Origin: Sphingobacterium spiritivorum
GTDB taxonomy: Bacteria; Bacteroidota; Bacteroidia; Sphingobacteriales; Sphingobacteriaceae
Direction: 5' to 3'
Assembly: GCF_016725325.1 (NCBI RefSeq)
Contig: NZ_CP068083.1
Location: 1,302,001 to 1,366,000 of the forward strand
DNA: 64,000 nucleotides
The position numbers were made by a program, and so were the translations under genes. A model generated the notes under the pieces. The model was not told where the DNA came from and made no database searches. It saw only the letters and a list, made by a program, of their open reading frames with translations. Shown in pieces: positions 44,121 to 53,057 of the stretch (position 1 is its first letter; every line of letters begins with the position of its first letter).

Positions 44121-46028
44121 ATGTCTAAAATTATAGGAATTGACTTAGGTACTACGAACTCATGCGTTGCTGTAATGGAAGGTAACGAGCCAGTAGTTAT
44201 AGCCAACAACGAAGGTAAACGTACTACACCTTCTATCGTTGCATTTGTTGATGGAGGAGAGCGCAAGGTAGGTGATCCTGCAAAACGTCAAGCAATTACA
44301 AATCCCCACAAAACGGTTTATTCTATCAAACGTTTTATGGGTACATCTTACGATGAATCTGTTAAAGAAGCAGAACATGTACCATATAATGTCGTAAAAG
44401 GTGACAATAATACACCTCGTGTAGAAATCGACGACCGCAAGTATACTCCTCAGGAGATTTCAGCTATGATTCTTCAGAAAATGAAGAAAACTGCTGAAGA
44501 TTTCTTAGGTCAGGAAGTTACAGAAGCCGTTATCACTGTACCTGCATACTTTAATGATGCACAGCGTCAGGCTACAAAAGAAGCAGGAGAGATCGCAGGT
44601 CTGACAGTAAAACGTATTATCAATGAACCTACTGCTGCTGCGTTGGCATATGGTCTGGATAAAGCGCATAAAGACATGAAAATCGTTGTCTTTGACTGTG
44701 GTGGTGGTACACATGACGTTTCAGTTCTGGAATTAGGTGATGGTGTATTTGAAGTAAAATCTACTGACGGTGATACACACTTAGGTGGTGACGACTTTGA
44801 TAATGTAATCATCAACTGGCTGAACGACGAATTCAAAAATGAAAACAATGGATTTGATCTGAAAAAAGATCCTATGGCATTGCAACGTCTGAAAGAAGCT
44901 GCTGAAAAAGCAAAAATTGAATTGTCAAGCACAACTTCTACAGAAATCAATCTGCCATATATTACAGCTGATGCTACAGGTCCGAAACACCTGGTACGTA
45001 CATTATCACGTGCTAAATTCGAATCTCTTGCTGCAGATCTGATCCAACGTACTATCAAACCTTGTGAATCTGCATTGAAAAATGCCGGATACAGCAAATC
45101 TGACATCGATGAAATTATCCTTGTAGGTGGTTCAACTCGTATCCCTGCAATCGTTGATGCTGTTAAAAACTTCTTTGGAAAAGAGCCTTCAAAAGGTGTT
45201 AACCCGGATGAAGTAGTAGCATTAGGTGCTGCAATTCAGGGTGGTGTATTGACAGGTGAAGTAAAAGATGTATTGTTATTAGATGTTACACCTCTTTCAT
45301 TGGGTATCGAAACAATGGGTGGTGTAATGACCAAATTGATCGAAGCGAATACAACTATTCCTACGAAAAAATCTGAAACATTCTCTACAGCATCTGACAA
45401 CCAGCCTTCTGTAGAAATTCATATCCTTCAGGGTGAGCGCCCAATGGCAGCTCAAAACCGTACAATCGGTCGTTTCCACCTGAATGATATTCCTTCAGCT
45501 CCTCGAGGAGTGCCTCAGATCGAAGTAACATTTGATATTGATGCCAACGGTATCATCAAGGTTTCGGCAAAAGATAAAGCAACCGGAAAAGAGCAAAATA
45601 TCCGTATTGAAGCATCTTCAGGTTTATCTGATGAAGAAATCCAAAAAATGAAACAAGAAGCTGAAGCAAATGCGGATGCGGATAAGAAAATCAAAGAAGA
45701 AGCAGATAAAATCAATGCTGCAGATGCTTTAGTATTTTCTACTGAAAAACAACTAAAAGAATACGGAGATAAGATCTCTGCGGACAAAAAAGCAACAATC
45801 GAAGCTGGTTTAGAGAAATTAAAAACTGCTTATGCTGCTAAAAACTTTGCAGATATCGATACTGCCTCAGCAGAATTACAAGCTGCATGGAATGCTGCTT
45901 CTGAAGAAATGTATGCAGCATCTAACAATGGTGCACAACCTCAGGGTGATGCCGGACAAGGCCAGCCAGGTGGAAATCAGGGCGGAGCAGATGATGTAAC
46001 TGACGTAGATTACGAAGAGGTAAAATAA
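44121..46028 (+). CDS. dnaK: Molecular chaperone DnaK (Hsp70)
   Basis: A 635-residue Hsp70. The ATPase domain begins [18 protein letters not shown] and holds [17 protein letters not shown] (with His where many have GGGTFD), [11 protein letters not shown] and [12 protein letters not shown]. The substrate-binding domain (about 390-510) has [19 protein letters not shown]. The helical lid ends in a Gly/Gln-rich tail and the terminal [11 protein letters not shown], the EEVD-like end of bacterial DnaK. It folds nascent and stressed proteins with DnaJ and GrpE, which are not in this window. An intrinsic terminator follows. Confidence 0.98.
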   Translation: MSKIIGIDLGTTNSCVAVMEGNEPVVIANNEGKRTTPSIVAFVDGGERKVGDPAKRQAITNPHKTVYSIKRFMGTSYDESVKEAEHVPYNVVKGDNNTPRVEIDDRKYTPQEISAMILQKMKKTAEDFLGQEVTEAVITVPAYFNDAQRQATKEAGEIAGLTVKRIINEPTAAALAYGLDKAHKDMKIVVFDCGGGTHDVSVLELGDGVFEVKSTDGDTHLGGDDFDNVIINWLNDEFKNENNGFDLKKDPMALQRLKEAAEKAKIELSSTTSTEINLPYITADATGPKHLVRTLSRAKFESLAADLIQRTIKPCESALKNAGYSKSDIDEIILVGGSTRIPAIVDAVKNFFGKEPSKGVNPDEVVALGAAIQGGVLTGEVKDVLLLDVTPLSLGIETMGGVMTKLIEANTTIPTKKSETFSTASDNQPSVEIHILQGERPMAAQNRTIGRFHLNDIPSAPRGVPQIEVTFDIDANGIIKVSAKDKATGKEQNIRIEASSGLSDEEIQKMKQEAEANADADKKIKEEADKINAADALVFSTEKQLKEYGDKISADKKATIEAGLEKLKTAYAAKNFADIDTASAELQAAWNAASEEMYAASNNGAQPQGDAGQGQPGGNQGGADDVTDVDYEEVK

Positions 46029-46048
46029 CAACCTCCTTTTTACATAAC

Positions 46049-46077
46049 AAAGCCCGAAGGTAATACCTTCGGGCTTT
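46049..46077. terminator. Terminator shared by dnaK and the HTH gene
   Basis: AAAGCCCGAAGGT, loop AAT, and its exact complement, then TGTTTTTAAG. Serves dnaK and, on the other strand, the convergent regulator gene. Confidence 0.92.
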
Positions 46078-46089
46078 TGTTTTTAAGCT

Positions 46090-46290
46090 CTAATCTTCCT
46101 CTTCCAGCTCAAATAATTCTTCAACAGACTTTTCCAAAGCCTGTGATATTTTTAAAGAAAGTACGGTCGAAGGAACATACTTACCTGCTTCTAAGGCATT
46201 AATGGTTTGCCTGCTCACATTTACCAAAATGGCTAATTGCTCCTGAGAATACCCCTTTATAACCCTGTTTATTCTAATATTATTCTTCAC
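46090..46290 (-). CDS. Cro/CI-type HTH regulator (YozG-like)
   Basis: A 66-residue protein that is almost only a helix-turn-helix: VIKGYSQEQLAILVNVSRQT, INALEAGKYVPSTVLSLKIS, ending in an acidic FELEEED tail. This size and sequence fit the YozG-type regulators that sit after a DUF2975-like membrane protein. It overlaps the upstream membrane gene by 11 nt. I expect it to bind the palindrome at 46767-46795 in its operon promoter. Confidence 0.92.
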   Translation of the reverse strand: MKNNIRINRVIKGYSQEQLAILVNVSRQTINALEAGKYVPSTVLSLKISQALEKSVEELFELEEED

Positions 46291-46753
46291 CTACACTCTT
46301 CTTATTTAATCTGAAAATACTAATATGAAAGATGATGATATAAAATAACAGCAGTTCCTGAGGAAATAAGGATATGATCCTCACGAACGTAGTACCATAA
46401 ACAAAAACAGTAGCTATAAAACAAAAAATCAAGGCGTAGATAATAGCCCAGGACCACGAAAACAACCGGACTGAATTAATCATCTCATCCTCAACCTTAT
46501 TCCTTGAAAAAGCTATAGCAGCCAGACCAAAAAGAGTTAAACTAAGAAACAAAGTCAATGTAATTTCCACCTCCATAAACTTCAGAAATCCTTTTTCACT
46601 CATAAAAGTATCATTGATAAGAACAAAAGATTTAGTGTAGATGCCTTCTCCTCCTCTTTCTATGCTATCAATTACATAAAGAACAAGGGTCAGTGTAAAT
46701 AAAACCACGCCTATCCAACGGAAATATCGGGGTAATAAAGGGATTTTTTTCAT
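46280..46753 (-). CDS. DUF2975-like four-helix membrane protein
   Basis: A 157-residue membrane protein with helices near residues 10-30, 58-85, 92-120 and 125-150, and a periplasmic stretch RGGEGIYTKSFVLINDTF. Length, topology and its coupling with a YozG-type HTH gene suggest the DUF2975 family, but I see no sharply diagnostic motif. The pair is widespread in Firmicutes and Bacteroidota and has no settled function. Confidence 0.72.
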   Translation of the reverse strand: MKKIPLLPRYFRWIGVVLFTLTLVLYVIDSIERGGEGIYTKSFVLINDTFMSEKGFLKFMEVEITLTLFLSLTLFGLAAIAFSRNKVEDEMINSVRLFSWSWAIIYALIFCFIATVFVYGTTFVRIISLFPQELLLFYIIIFHISIFRLNKKSVGEE

Positions 46754-46766
46754 AATGATTTATAGG

Positions 46767-46816
46767 TTTACATTTGTTAATAAAACAAATGTAAAACAAA
46801 CTTTACATTATGACAA
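46767..46816 (-). promoter_or_regulatory. Promoter with palindromic operator candidate for the HTH/membrane pair
   Basis: On the minus strand, TTG (46814-46816) and TACATTTG (46786-46793) are 20 nt apart and form a standard Bacteroidota promoter. TTTACATTTGTT-AATAA-AACAAATGTAAA (46767-46795) is a perfect 12-bp dyad over the -7 box and start region. Two further CTTTAC half-sites lie just upstream (46801-46806 and 46821-46826). A repressor at this site would block its own operon. Confidence 0.7.
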
Positions 46817-46823
46817 ATAAACT

Positions 46824-47507
46824 TTACTTTTTATAATGGCTTAATATTCCTTTATCGAGTGTTGCCCACATACCGGCAGGCATATTTGCTCTTTTCAATC
46901 CCTGATTGGTCCAGGTATTACAGGAATAAAACATACTATAAGCACCTTTAGCCTCATAGAAAGCGTCCGAATTTGTATACTGTGCGTTTGTCTGTATCAC
47001 AATTGGATTTCCCTGACTATCATAATCCAATGCTTCCTCAACATGATCTATAAGCGCATGATATTGAGCTGTATCGATCATCCATTTATAACACAATTCA
47101 TCTTCCACGATACGCTTATAGTAAGTTACATGTAATGCTGTTTCTCCCAGACCTGTTGCTGCCACAAATGCTGTAGAAGCTTTAAGATCTTTCCATTCCG
47201 GTGTATTCAGATAAAATCCCTTATCGCCCCAGCCTATACTCACATAATTATAGACTGTATCTTTACTTATATTATTACTGTAAGGGAAGACAGTTGTCCA
47301 GTCCATATTGTCCTGCTTTACAGGAAGTACAAGATCTGTATGTACGCCATTAGACATAATGTATACCGTGATGGTCTTTGGAGCGTCTGATGTGGTCACA
47401 CGAGCGGGTATCCGGGATAGAATACGTTCTGCTAACCAGTAAACTAATACAATGGCGATGATAGAACCGAAAATTATCATCAGGATTTTAAACATTTTTC
47501 TGAGCAC
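46824..47507 (-). CDS. TIGR02117/DUF2459 family membrane-anchored protein
   Basis: A 227-residue protein with one N-terminal membrane helix (about residues 7-28). Family motifs are visible in the exported part: VYIMSNGVHTDLVLPVKQD, SIGWGDKGFYLNTPEW, STAFVAATGLGETALHVTYY, and YSMFYSCNTWTNQGLKRAN. The conserved HTD and SCNTW positions recall cysteine-hydrolase-type active sites, but no function is known. Transcribed alone or with the following HTH pair. Confidence 0.88.
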   Translation of the reverse strand: MLRKMFKILMIIFGSIIAIVLVYWLAERILSRIPARVTTSDAPKTITVYIMSNGVHTDLVLPVKQDNMDWTTVFPYSNNISKDTVYNYVSIGWGDKGFYLNTPEWKDLKASTAFVAATGLGETALHVTYYKRIVEDELCYKWMIDTAQYHALIDHVEEALDYDSQGNPIVIQTNAQYTNSDAFYEAKGAYSMFYSCNTWTNQGLKRANMPAGMWATLDKGILSHYKK

Positions 47508-47552
47508 AGGCTTATCGTGTTAGAGATTGTTAACTTATTATCAAACATAAAA

Positions 47553-47581
47553 AAATCCCGTAACATATTGTCACGGGATTT
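47553..47581 (-). terminator. Terminator after the nucleotidyltransferase gene
   Basis: On the minus strand AAATCCCGT and ACGGGATTT flank an 11-nt loop and are followed by a T run. Confidence 0.85.
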
Positions 47582-47601
47582 CTATTAATCGTATCTATCG
47601 C

Positions 47602-48513
47602 TTAAAATAATTTTTCCGGATAAGCTCCGTCCGCTACAAGCTTGGAAATGCTCTCCTGAACGATCTCTTTATCTTCTTTATAAGTTACTCCAAACCATTT
47701 GGATGAAGTCGGGATTACTTTAAAGTCTGTCTGTCCTGTTTGAACCAGTGCGTCCGCTACAGAAGGAATAAAGAATTCAGATTTAGGATCATCCGCATTT
47801 TCTTCCACAAATGTGTGGAACATTTTTTCTGCCTGTTCAAATACCAATGGTGTAAAACCCCAGAAGTTCATAGAAACACGGCTATTCGGATCCAGCTCAG
47901 TCTCTACTCCGTTTTCCTCAAAAACGATTTTCTTCTCCCCATCGATCTCTTTATAATAGATCTTTGTACGTTCAGTCACACTTTTCATATGACCAGAGTC
48001 TGAGACTTCGCAGACACCTCTGGATACATATCCGTGATCTGACAAAGTATTATCTACACGAAATCCCATGAGAGCCATTTGCTTATCTGTCACTTCTGTT
48101 GTCAGAAATTCCGCCATCTTCACAAAAGAATCCGTTCCGTAAAAATCATCTGCATTTATTACACAAAAGGGCTCATTGATCTGATTTTTCGCACTTAGTA
48201 CAGCGTGTGCCGTGCCCCATGGTTTAGAACGCTCTATCTCTCTGTCTATTCCAAATTTTTTCAAATCGAAATCCTGAAAGGCATAATCAACTTCAATCTT
48301 ACCGCTCAACTTAGCGTCAAAGACTTCTCTCATTTTATCGACAAATTCTTCTCGGATAATAAATACGACCTTTCCGAACCCGGCATTAATCGCATCATAG
48401 ATAGAATAGTCAATAATAGTCTCGCCGTGAGGACCAAAACTATCAATTTGTTTTAAAGAACCATAGCGACTAGCCATTCCCGCAGCTAATATCAATAAAG
48501 TTGGTTTACCCAT
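47602..48513 (-). CDS. Sugar-phosphate nucleotidyltransferase
   Basis: A 303-residue NTP-transferase. The N terminus LLILAAGMASRYGSLKQIDS is the nucleotide-binding signature, with Gly/Ser-Leu-Lys-Gln in place of the GTRLRPLT of RmlA. ENADDFYG-type metal-binding residues appear as CVINADDFYGTD, and the fold continues to NSRVSMNFWGFTPLVFEQ. It activates a sugar-1-phosphate with NTP for glycan synthesis; the sugar is not evident. It follows the HerA-like gene by 67 nt, possibly one transcript. Confidence 0.88.
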   Translation of the reverse strand: MGKPTLLILAAGMASRYGSLKQIDSFGPHGETIIDYSIYDAINAGFGKVVFIIREEFVDKMREVFDAKLSGKIEVDYAFQDFDLKKFGIDREIERSKPWGTAHAVLSAKNQINEPFCVINADDFYGTDSFVKMAEFLTTEVTDKQMALMGFRVDNTLSDHGYVSRGVCEVSDSGHMKSVTERTKIYYKEIDGEKKIVFEENGVETELDPNSRVSMNFWGFTPLVFEQAEKMFHTFVEENADDPKSEFFIPSVADALVQTGQTDFKVIPTSSKWFGVTYKEDKEIVQESISKLVADGAYPEKLF

Positions 48514-48580
48514 ATTTTTTATTATAGTTTACAAGTTGAAAATAACAGTGTTACTGAAAGTTGCAAAGATACAATTTCTA

Positions 48581-50122
48581 TTATTTTTTCTTTAGAAAAG
48601 CTGTTAAAAGTCCGTTAGCCAGCTTACTTAGTAACTTCACGCCTTCTCTGGCCAATGTAGTGGTGGCTGTTTTCTGTGCAGCTTCCATTGGTGTTTGTCT
48701 TCTGGAAGCGGGACGGCCTGATGCTGACTGCGCTTTGGCAGCCTCCTGCTGAGCCTTAGCCCGTTGTGCTTCTTCCATTTTTTCTTCAATAATTTCTTCT
48801 GCACTCCGGTTATTGACAGACTCTTTATATTTCTGCAGTAAAGGCGAATTATTGATAATGTCCGTGTACGTTTGCGGATCTACAGGCCCCATTACAGAGC
48901 GCGGCCCTATCATATGTGTAGCGACTACTTCGGTAGGAATACCTTTATCATTCAATACGGTGATCATGGCTTGCCCTGTACCTAAAGAAGTAAGAATCTT
49001 ATCTATCTCATAAAATTCAGAATGCGGATATGTCTTTACAGTCTTCCTCAGTGCTTCGGCATCGTTGGGCGTAAATGCCCGCAGCGCATGCTGAACACGG
49101 TTGCCCAATTGGCCAAGAACTGTTTCGGGTACATCCGTTGCAGCCTGCGTACAAAAGAACACTCCAACTCCTTTTGACCGGATCAAGCGTATGATCTGCT
49201 CTACCTGAGAGAGAAATGCTTTCGAAGCACCGTTAAACAACAAATGAGCCTCGTCAAAGAAAAACACAAGTTTTGGTCTGTCCAGATCACCTACTTCCGG
49301 AAGATTTTTGAAAAGCTGTGCAAGCAGACTTAATAAAAATGTAGAAAACAATAAAGGCTGGTCCTGTACATCCGAAATATTTAAAAGGCTGATAACACCC
49401 TTACCGTCTATTTTCTGGAACAGATCCTGAATTTCAAATTCTTTCTCTCCGAAAATATGTGCCAGCCCCTGCTGTTCGATGGCTACTATTTTTCTCAGAA
49501 TTGTCCCGGAGGTAGCTGAACTGATGCGGCCGTAATCATTACTGATTTCTGCCGCTCCTGGCCCATCTGAAAGATAGGAAAGCAGTTTCTTTAAATCAAC
49601 AAGGTCTACTAAAGGCATTTGCTTATCACCGGCATATTTGAATATCGCCGCTAATACACCTGACTGTGTTTCATTCAAATCCAGAATACGGGACAAAAGT
49701 ACCGGCCCGAAGTCCTCTATAGTGATCCGCATTGGAATCCCCTTATTGCCACTCAGCGAATAGAGCTCTACAGGAAAATTCTGAGGTTGAAAAGGGTATG
49801 CAATAGCCTGCCCTCTTTCCTCCAGTGCCGGATTCGATTTTCCTTCCTGCGCAAAGCCGGATAAATCACCTTTCACATCCAACATAAATACGGGAACCTG
49901 CTCATTGGAAAGTTGTTCTGCAATAAGTTGCAAAGTCCTCGTCTTACCGGTACCAGTAGCACCGGCAATCAGACCATGTCTGTTCATCATCTTCAGTGCA
50001 AGGTTTACTTTTGCTTCTGCGACGATCTCTCCATTGAAAATTCCTGCACCCAAGAAAATAAAAGCACCCTTAGGTTGATAAGAGGCTGTAATCTTTTCAA
50101 TAAACTGTTCCTTTGTTGCCAT
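48581..50122 (-). CDS. HerA-like ATPase (DUF853 family)
   Basis: A 513-residue cytosolic P-loop ATPase. Walker A is GATGTGKT (residues 54-61), Walker B VFFFDEAHLLFNGASKAF, sensor-like STKGVGVFFCTQAATDVP region (IIRLIRSKGVGVFFC). An Ala/Gln/Lys-rich helical segment follows (about 425-485) before a short Lys-rich end. DUF853 proteins resemble HerA/FtsK translocases, but their role is not known. It starts alone, divergent from the small exported protein at 50340. Confidence 0.9.
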   Translation of the reverse strand: MATKEQFIEKITASYQPKGAFIFLGAGIFNGEIVAEAKVNLALKMMNRHGLIAGATGTGKTRTLQLIAEQLSNEQVPVFMLDVKGDLSGFAQEGKSNPALEERGQAIAYPFQPQNFPVELYSLSGNKGIPMRITIEDFGPVLLSRILDLNETQSGVLAAIFKYAGDKQMPLVDLVDLKKLLSYLSDGPGAAEISNDYGRISSATSGTILRKIVAIEQQGLAHIFGEKEFEIQDLFQKIDGKGVISLLNISDVQDQPLLFSTFLLSLLAQLFKNLPEVGDLDRPKLVFFFDEAHLLFNGASKAFLSQVEQIIRLIRSKGVGVFFCTQAATDVPETVLGQLGNRVQHALRAFTPNDAEALRKTVKTYPHSEFYEIDKILTSLGTGQAMITVLNDKGIPTEVVATHMIGPRSVMGPVDPQTYTDIINNSPLLQKYKESVNNRSAEEIIEEKMEEAQRAKAQQEAAKAQSASGRPASRRQTPMEAAQKTATTTLAREGVKLLSKLANGLLTAFLKKK

Positions 50123-50280
50123 AAAGTTCTATAATACTATCTTCGGATATAATGTGAAGATAAGATAGTTTACGGACTATATCAAAGATCGTGCAAAAAG
50201 CTTTGAATAGAATTTTGTATCTGAAAAGTCATCTTTTGCAAAATTTATGTTATAAAAAGTCATTTATTTAGTCTTTAATT

Positions 50281-50309
50281 TTGTTTTTTATTTTTTTCGC
50301 CTATTTTTG
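50281..50309 (+). promoter_or_regulatory. Promoter for the small exported protein
   Basis: TTG (50281-50283), 18 nt, then TATTTTTG (50302-50309), both matching the Bacteroidota housekeeping promoter. The start codon follows 30 nt later. Confidence 0.7.
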
Positions 50310-50339
50310 TGTTGTTAGTATAAAGTAACACGAACCAGA

Positions 50340-50678
50340 ATGTTTAGCAGAAAGCACAGAAAAGTATCAGCATTAATTTGCTTTTTCATCTTCTTCACGA
50401 AGATGATGATTTCTGCTACACCTATCTTTTCTTCTTCTGTAGACAAGGATCACATCCTGCAAGTCGTACTACAGATTGAGATTGAGAATAACGCAAAAGC
50501 GCCATCTCAGGCTGAAGATCATCAGGATAGTGGTTCTAAGTATTTCAGTGGAACTGCCGACATTACTACATTCTCCTGTCCGGAGACAGTCGTCAAGAAT
50601 AATGAATTCCACTTGTGGGATGAAAAACACATCTGTGCCTTTCATCCGTCTGTACCCACCCCTCCGCCTAACTGTTAA
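50340..50678 (+). CDS. Small exported protein of unknown function
   Basis: A 112-residue protein with a signal-like hydrophobic stretch (VSALICFFIFFTKMMISA, about residues 8-26) and no lipobox. The mature part (about 85 residues) is polar, with three Cys (FSCPETV, HICAFHP and the terminal PPPNC) and a Pro-rich end. No family recognised. It has a good promoter of its own and lies just ahead of the SulP transporter and carbonic anhydrase; whether it serves them is unknown. Confidence 0.65.
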   Translation: MFSRKHRKVSALICFFIFFTKMMISATPIFSSSVDKDHILQVVLQIEIENNAKAPSQAEDHQDSGSKYFSGTADITTFSCPETVVKNNEFHLWDEKHICAFHPSVPTPPPNC

Positions 50679-50765
50679 TCAACTATCGCATTAGTTGAGC
50701 TGAGCACCTGTATCCGGGTCTCAGACTATTATCATTAGATTTTTTAACAGTAAAACACCATTTTT

Positions 50766-52301
50766 ATGTTTGGTACACGTATGTCTGCTTTTCTAAAACT
50801 ATCGAAAAGAGACTTAAAATATGATTTCCCTTCAAGTATTGTCGTATTTTTAGTGGCTTTGCCATTATGTCTTGGTATTGCCATGGCATCGGGAGCACCT
50901 CTTTTTGCAGGCATCTTGACGGGAATAATCGGAGGTATTGTAGTAGCCTCTATCAGTAAATCACCTCTTAGTGTCAGTGGTCCGGCCGCAGGTCTGACGG
51001 TGATCGTACTTGGTGCGATCCAGCAACTGGGCGCTTATGAGACCTTTTTATTAGCTGTAGTAATTGCCGGAATTATACAATTGATTCTGGGTATCGTAAA
51101 GGCAGGTATGATCGGAAATTATTTCCCTTCCTCTGTCATTATCGGTATGCTTGCTGCAATTGGTATCACTATTATCCTCAAGCAAATTCCATTAGCGATG
51201 GGACTAACGGAAAAACATGCTTTTGAAATGGATAACGGCGGAGGTGTTGCTGCTTTTGCAGATACATTGTTGGATTCAATTAGTTATGGTGCATTGATCA
51301 TCTGTTTGCTTTCATTAGCGATTCTGATCTACTGGCCTAAACTTCCGAAAGTAAACAAAATTCCGGCGCCTCTATTAGTTGTAGCAGTGGGACTTGGTTT
51401 AGCTATGGCATTTCAGGGCACTTCCTTTCAGTTAAGTCAGGCACAACTTGTGACTGTACCTGTGGTAGGATCGTTTTCAGAATTTACAGGCCTATTTACG
51501 CTACCGGATTTCTCTCAGATCTTAAATAAAGAAGTATGGATAGTAGCTTTTACAATTGCTATCATTGCCAGTCTGGAGACACTTCTTAGCATAGAGGCTG
51601 TAGATAAAATAGATCCGTTCAAACGTAATACACCAACTAACAGAGAGCTGATTGCGCAAGGTGTAGGTAATATGGCCAGCGGTATGCTGGGCGGTCTTCC
51701 TATGACTTCGGTAATCGTACGTTCTTCTGCCAATGTAAATGCAGGTGGACGAACACGTCAGTCTGCGATGTTACACGGTTTATGGTTATTTATAGCCTTG
51801 CTAGCGATACCTACTGTATTAAATATGATTCCACTATCTTGTCTTGCCGCTATTCTATTGCATACCGGTTATAAGTTAGCAAAGCCTGCTCTCTTCAAAG
51901 AGATGTATGTTAAGGGTTGGGATCAGTTTATTCCTTTCTTCATGACAATCGCTGTAGTAGTATTTACAGATTTGTTGACAGGAGTTGGTGTAGGTATAGT
52001 AGTTGCAACGTTCTATATCCTTAAAGCAAATATGAAAAATGCATTCAAATTTGATATTATCAAACAGGATGATAATGAGAAGGCTGTAATTACACTTGCC
52101 GAAGAAGTTACTTTTCTGAATAAAGTGCCGATTCAGCAAAAATTATACAGCTTACCCAAGAACATTGATAAAATCGAAATTAATGGGTCACAAAGTAAAT
52201 TCATTGATAAAGACGTCATTGAGGTCATTAAAGACTTCCAGCAAAATGCGATTAGTAAAGGGCGGGATATTCAATTAACAGATATAGTTTATAAAAAATA
52301 A
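50766..52301 (+). CDS. SulP family anion transporter, probable bicarbonate uptake
   Basis: A 511-residue membrane protein with the SulP core: DFPSSIVVFLVALPLCLGIA, ASGAPLFAGILTGIIGG, SGPAAGLTVIV and SVIVRSSANVNAGGRT (SulP signature GGxxGTAAR-like region: GGLPMTSVIVRSSANV). About 12 helices are followed by a C-terminal STAS domain (from about residue 430). Carriage with a beta-carbonic anhydrase 70 nt downstream favours bicarbonate (BicA-like) over sulfate; that is inference from gene order. Confidence 0.9.
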   Translation: MFGTRMSAFLKLSKRDLKYDFPSSIVVFLVALPLCLGIAMASGAPLFAGILTGIIGGIVVASISKSPLSVSGPAAGLTVIVLGAIQQLGAYETFLLAVVIAGIIQLILGIVKAGMIGNYFPSSVIIGMLAAIGITIILKQIPLAMGLTEKHAFEMDNGGGVAAFADTLLDSISYGALIICLLSLAILIYWPKLPKVNKIPAPLLVVAVGLGLAMAFQGTSFQLSQAQLVTVPVVGSFSEFTGLFTLPDFSQILNKEVWIVAFTIAIIASLETLLSIEAVDKIDPFKRNTPTNRELIAQGVGNMASGMLGGLPMTSVIVRSSANVNAGGRTRQSAMLHGLWLFIALLAIPTVLNMIPLSCLAAILLHTGYKLAKPALFKEMYVKGWDQFIPFFMTIAVVVFTDLLTGVGVGIVVATFYILKANMKNAFKFDIIKQDDNEKAVITLAEEVTFLNKVPIQQKLYSLPKNIDKIEINGSQSKFIDKDVIEVIKDFQQNAISKGRDIQLTDIVYKK

Positions 52302-52371
52302 AACATTTAATTACCGAGATTTGTATATATCAAAGCGGTAAATTTTCACGAAGTAATTTCAAATATTAACA

Positions 52372-53019
52372 ATGGAAAATAAAGATTTAAAGTTAGGATT
52401 CGACAAAATTTTAGATGGCAACAAGGAATGGATGGACTTTGTTAAAAATGACACCTCCGGCCGTTTTCAACAACTTGCAAAAGGACAAAATCCGGAAATT
52501 TTATGGATAGGCTGTGCAGACAGCCGTGTTCCGGCAAATGAACTTACCGGCACAAAGCCTGGTGAGGTATTCGTACACCGTAACATTGCCAATGTATGTG
52601 TACACTCTGACATGAATATGCTGAGCGTATTAGACTATGCTGTCAATGTTCTTAAAGTAAAACATGTAATCGTTGCGGGTCACTATGGATGTGGTGGTGT
52701 TGCAGCATCTTTAAGCCGTAAACAATTTGGTGTAATAGATAACTGGTTATGTCATATCAAGGATGTATATCGTTTACATGCTGCTGAAATTGATGCAATC
52801 GAAGATCCTGAACAAAAAACAAATCGTCTGGTTGAATTAAATGTTGTAGAACAGGTATTCAATCTTTGTACGACATCTATTGTACAGAATGCATGGAAAG
52901 AACGTGATGACTTAGCCGTACACGGTATGGTAATCAATATTGGATCCGGAGAGCTGATCGATCTTGACACCACATTCACAAATAATGAATCTTTAGGAAA
53001 AGTGTTTGCCTACTCTTAA
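52372..53019 (+). CDS. Beta-carbonic anhydrase
   Basis: A 215-residue cytosolic enzyme that interconverts CO2 and bicarbonate. The zinc ligands and partners are complete: Cys48-x-Asp50-x-Arg52 (GCADSRVPANEL), His104 and Cys107 (AGHYGCGGV). The length and NANVCVHSDMNMLSVLDYA-type dimer segment (NIANVCVHSDMNML) fit the plant/E. coli Can type. It follows the SulP transporter and ends in a shared terminator, so the two likely supply and trap inorganic carbon. Confidence 0.95.
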   Translation: MENKDLKLGFDKILDGNKEWMDFVKNDTSGRFQQLAKGQNPEILWIGCADSRVPANELTGTKPGEVFVHRNIANVCVHSDMNMLSVLDYAVNVLKVKHVIVAGHYGCGGVAASLSRKQFGVIDNWLCHIKDVYRLHAAEIDAIEDPEQKTNRLVELNVVEQVFNLCTTSIVQNAWKERDDLAVHGMVINIGSGELIDLDTTFTNNESLGKVFAYS

Positions 53020-53026
53020 CTAAATC

Positions 53027-53053
53027 AAAGGAGATCCGAATCGGATCTCCTTT
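53027..53053. terminator. Terminator after the carbonic anhydrase
   Basis: AAAGGAGATCCGA, one-nt centre, exact complement, then TTT. It also sits at the end of the convergent flavoprotein gene. Confidence 0.9.
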
Positions 53054-53057
53054 TTTA

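Noticed and set aside
43907..44266. N-terminal extension of the thioredoxin-like frame into dnaK
   Set aside because: The first part is antisense to dnaK and its promoter; family homology begins at the ATG at 43906.
44505..45106. Antisense ORFs of 69-179 residues across dnaK
   Set aside because: They mirror the codon pattern of dnaK and have no domain or signal.
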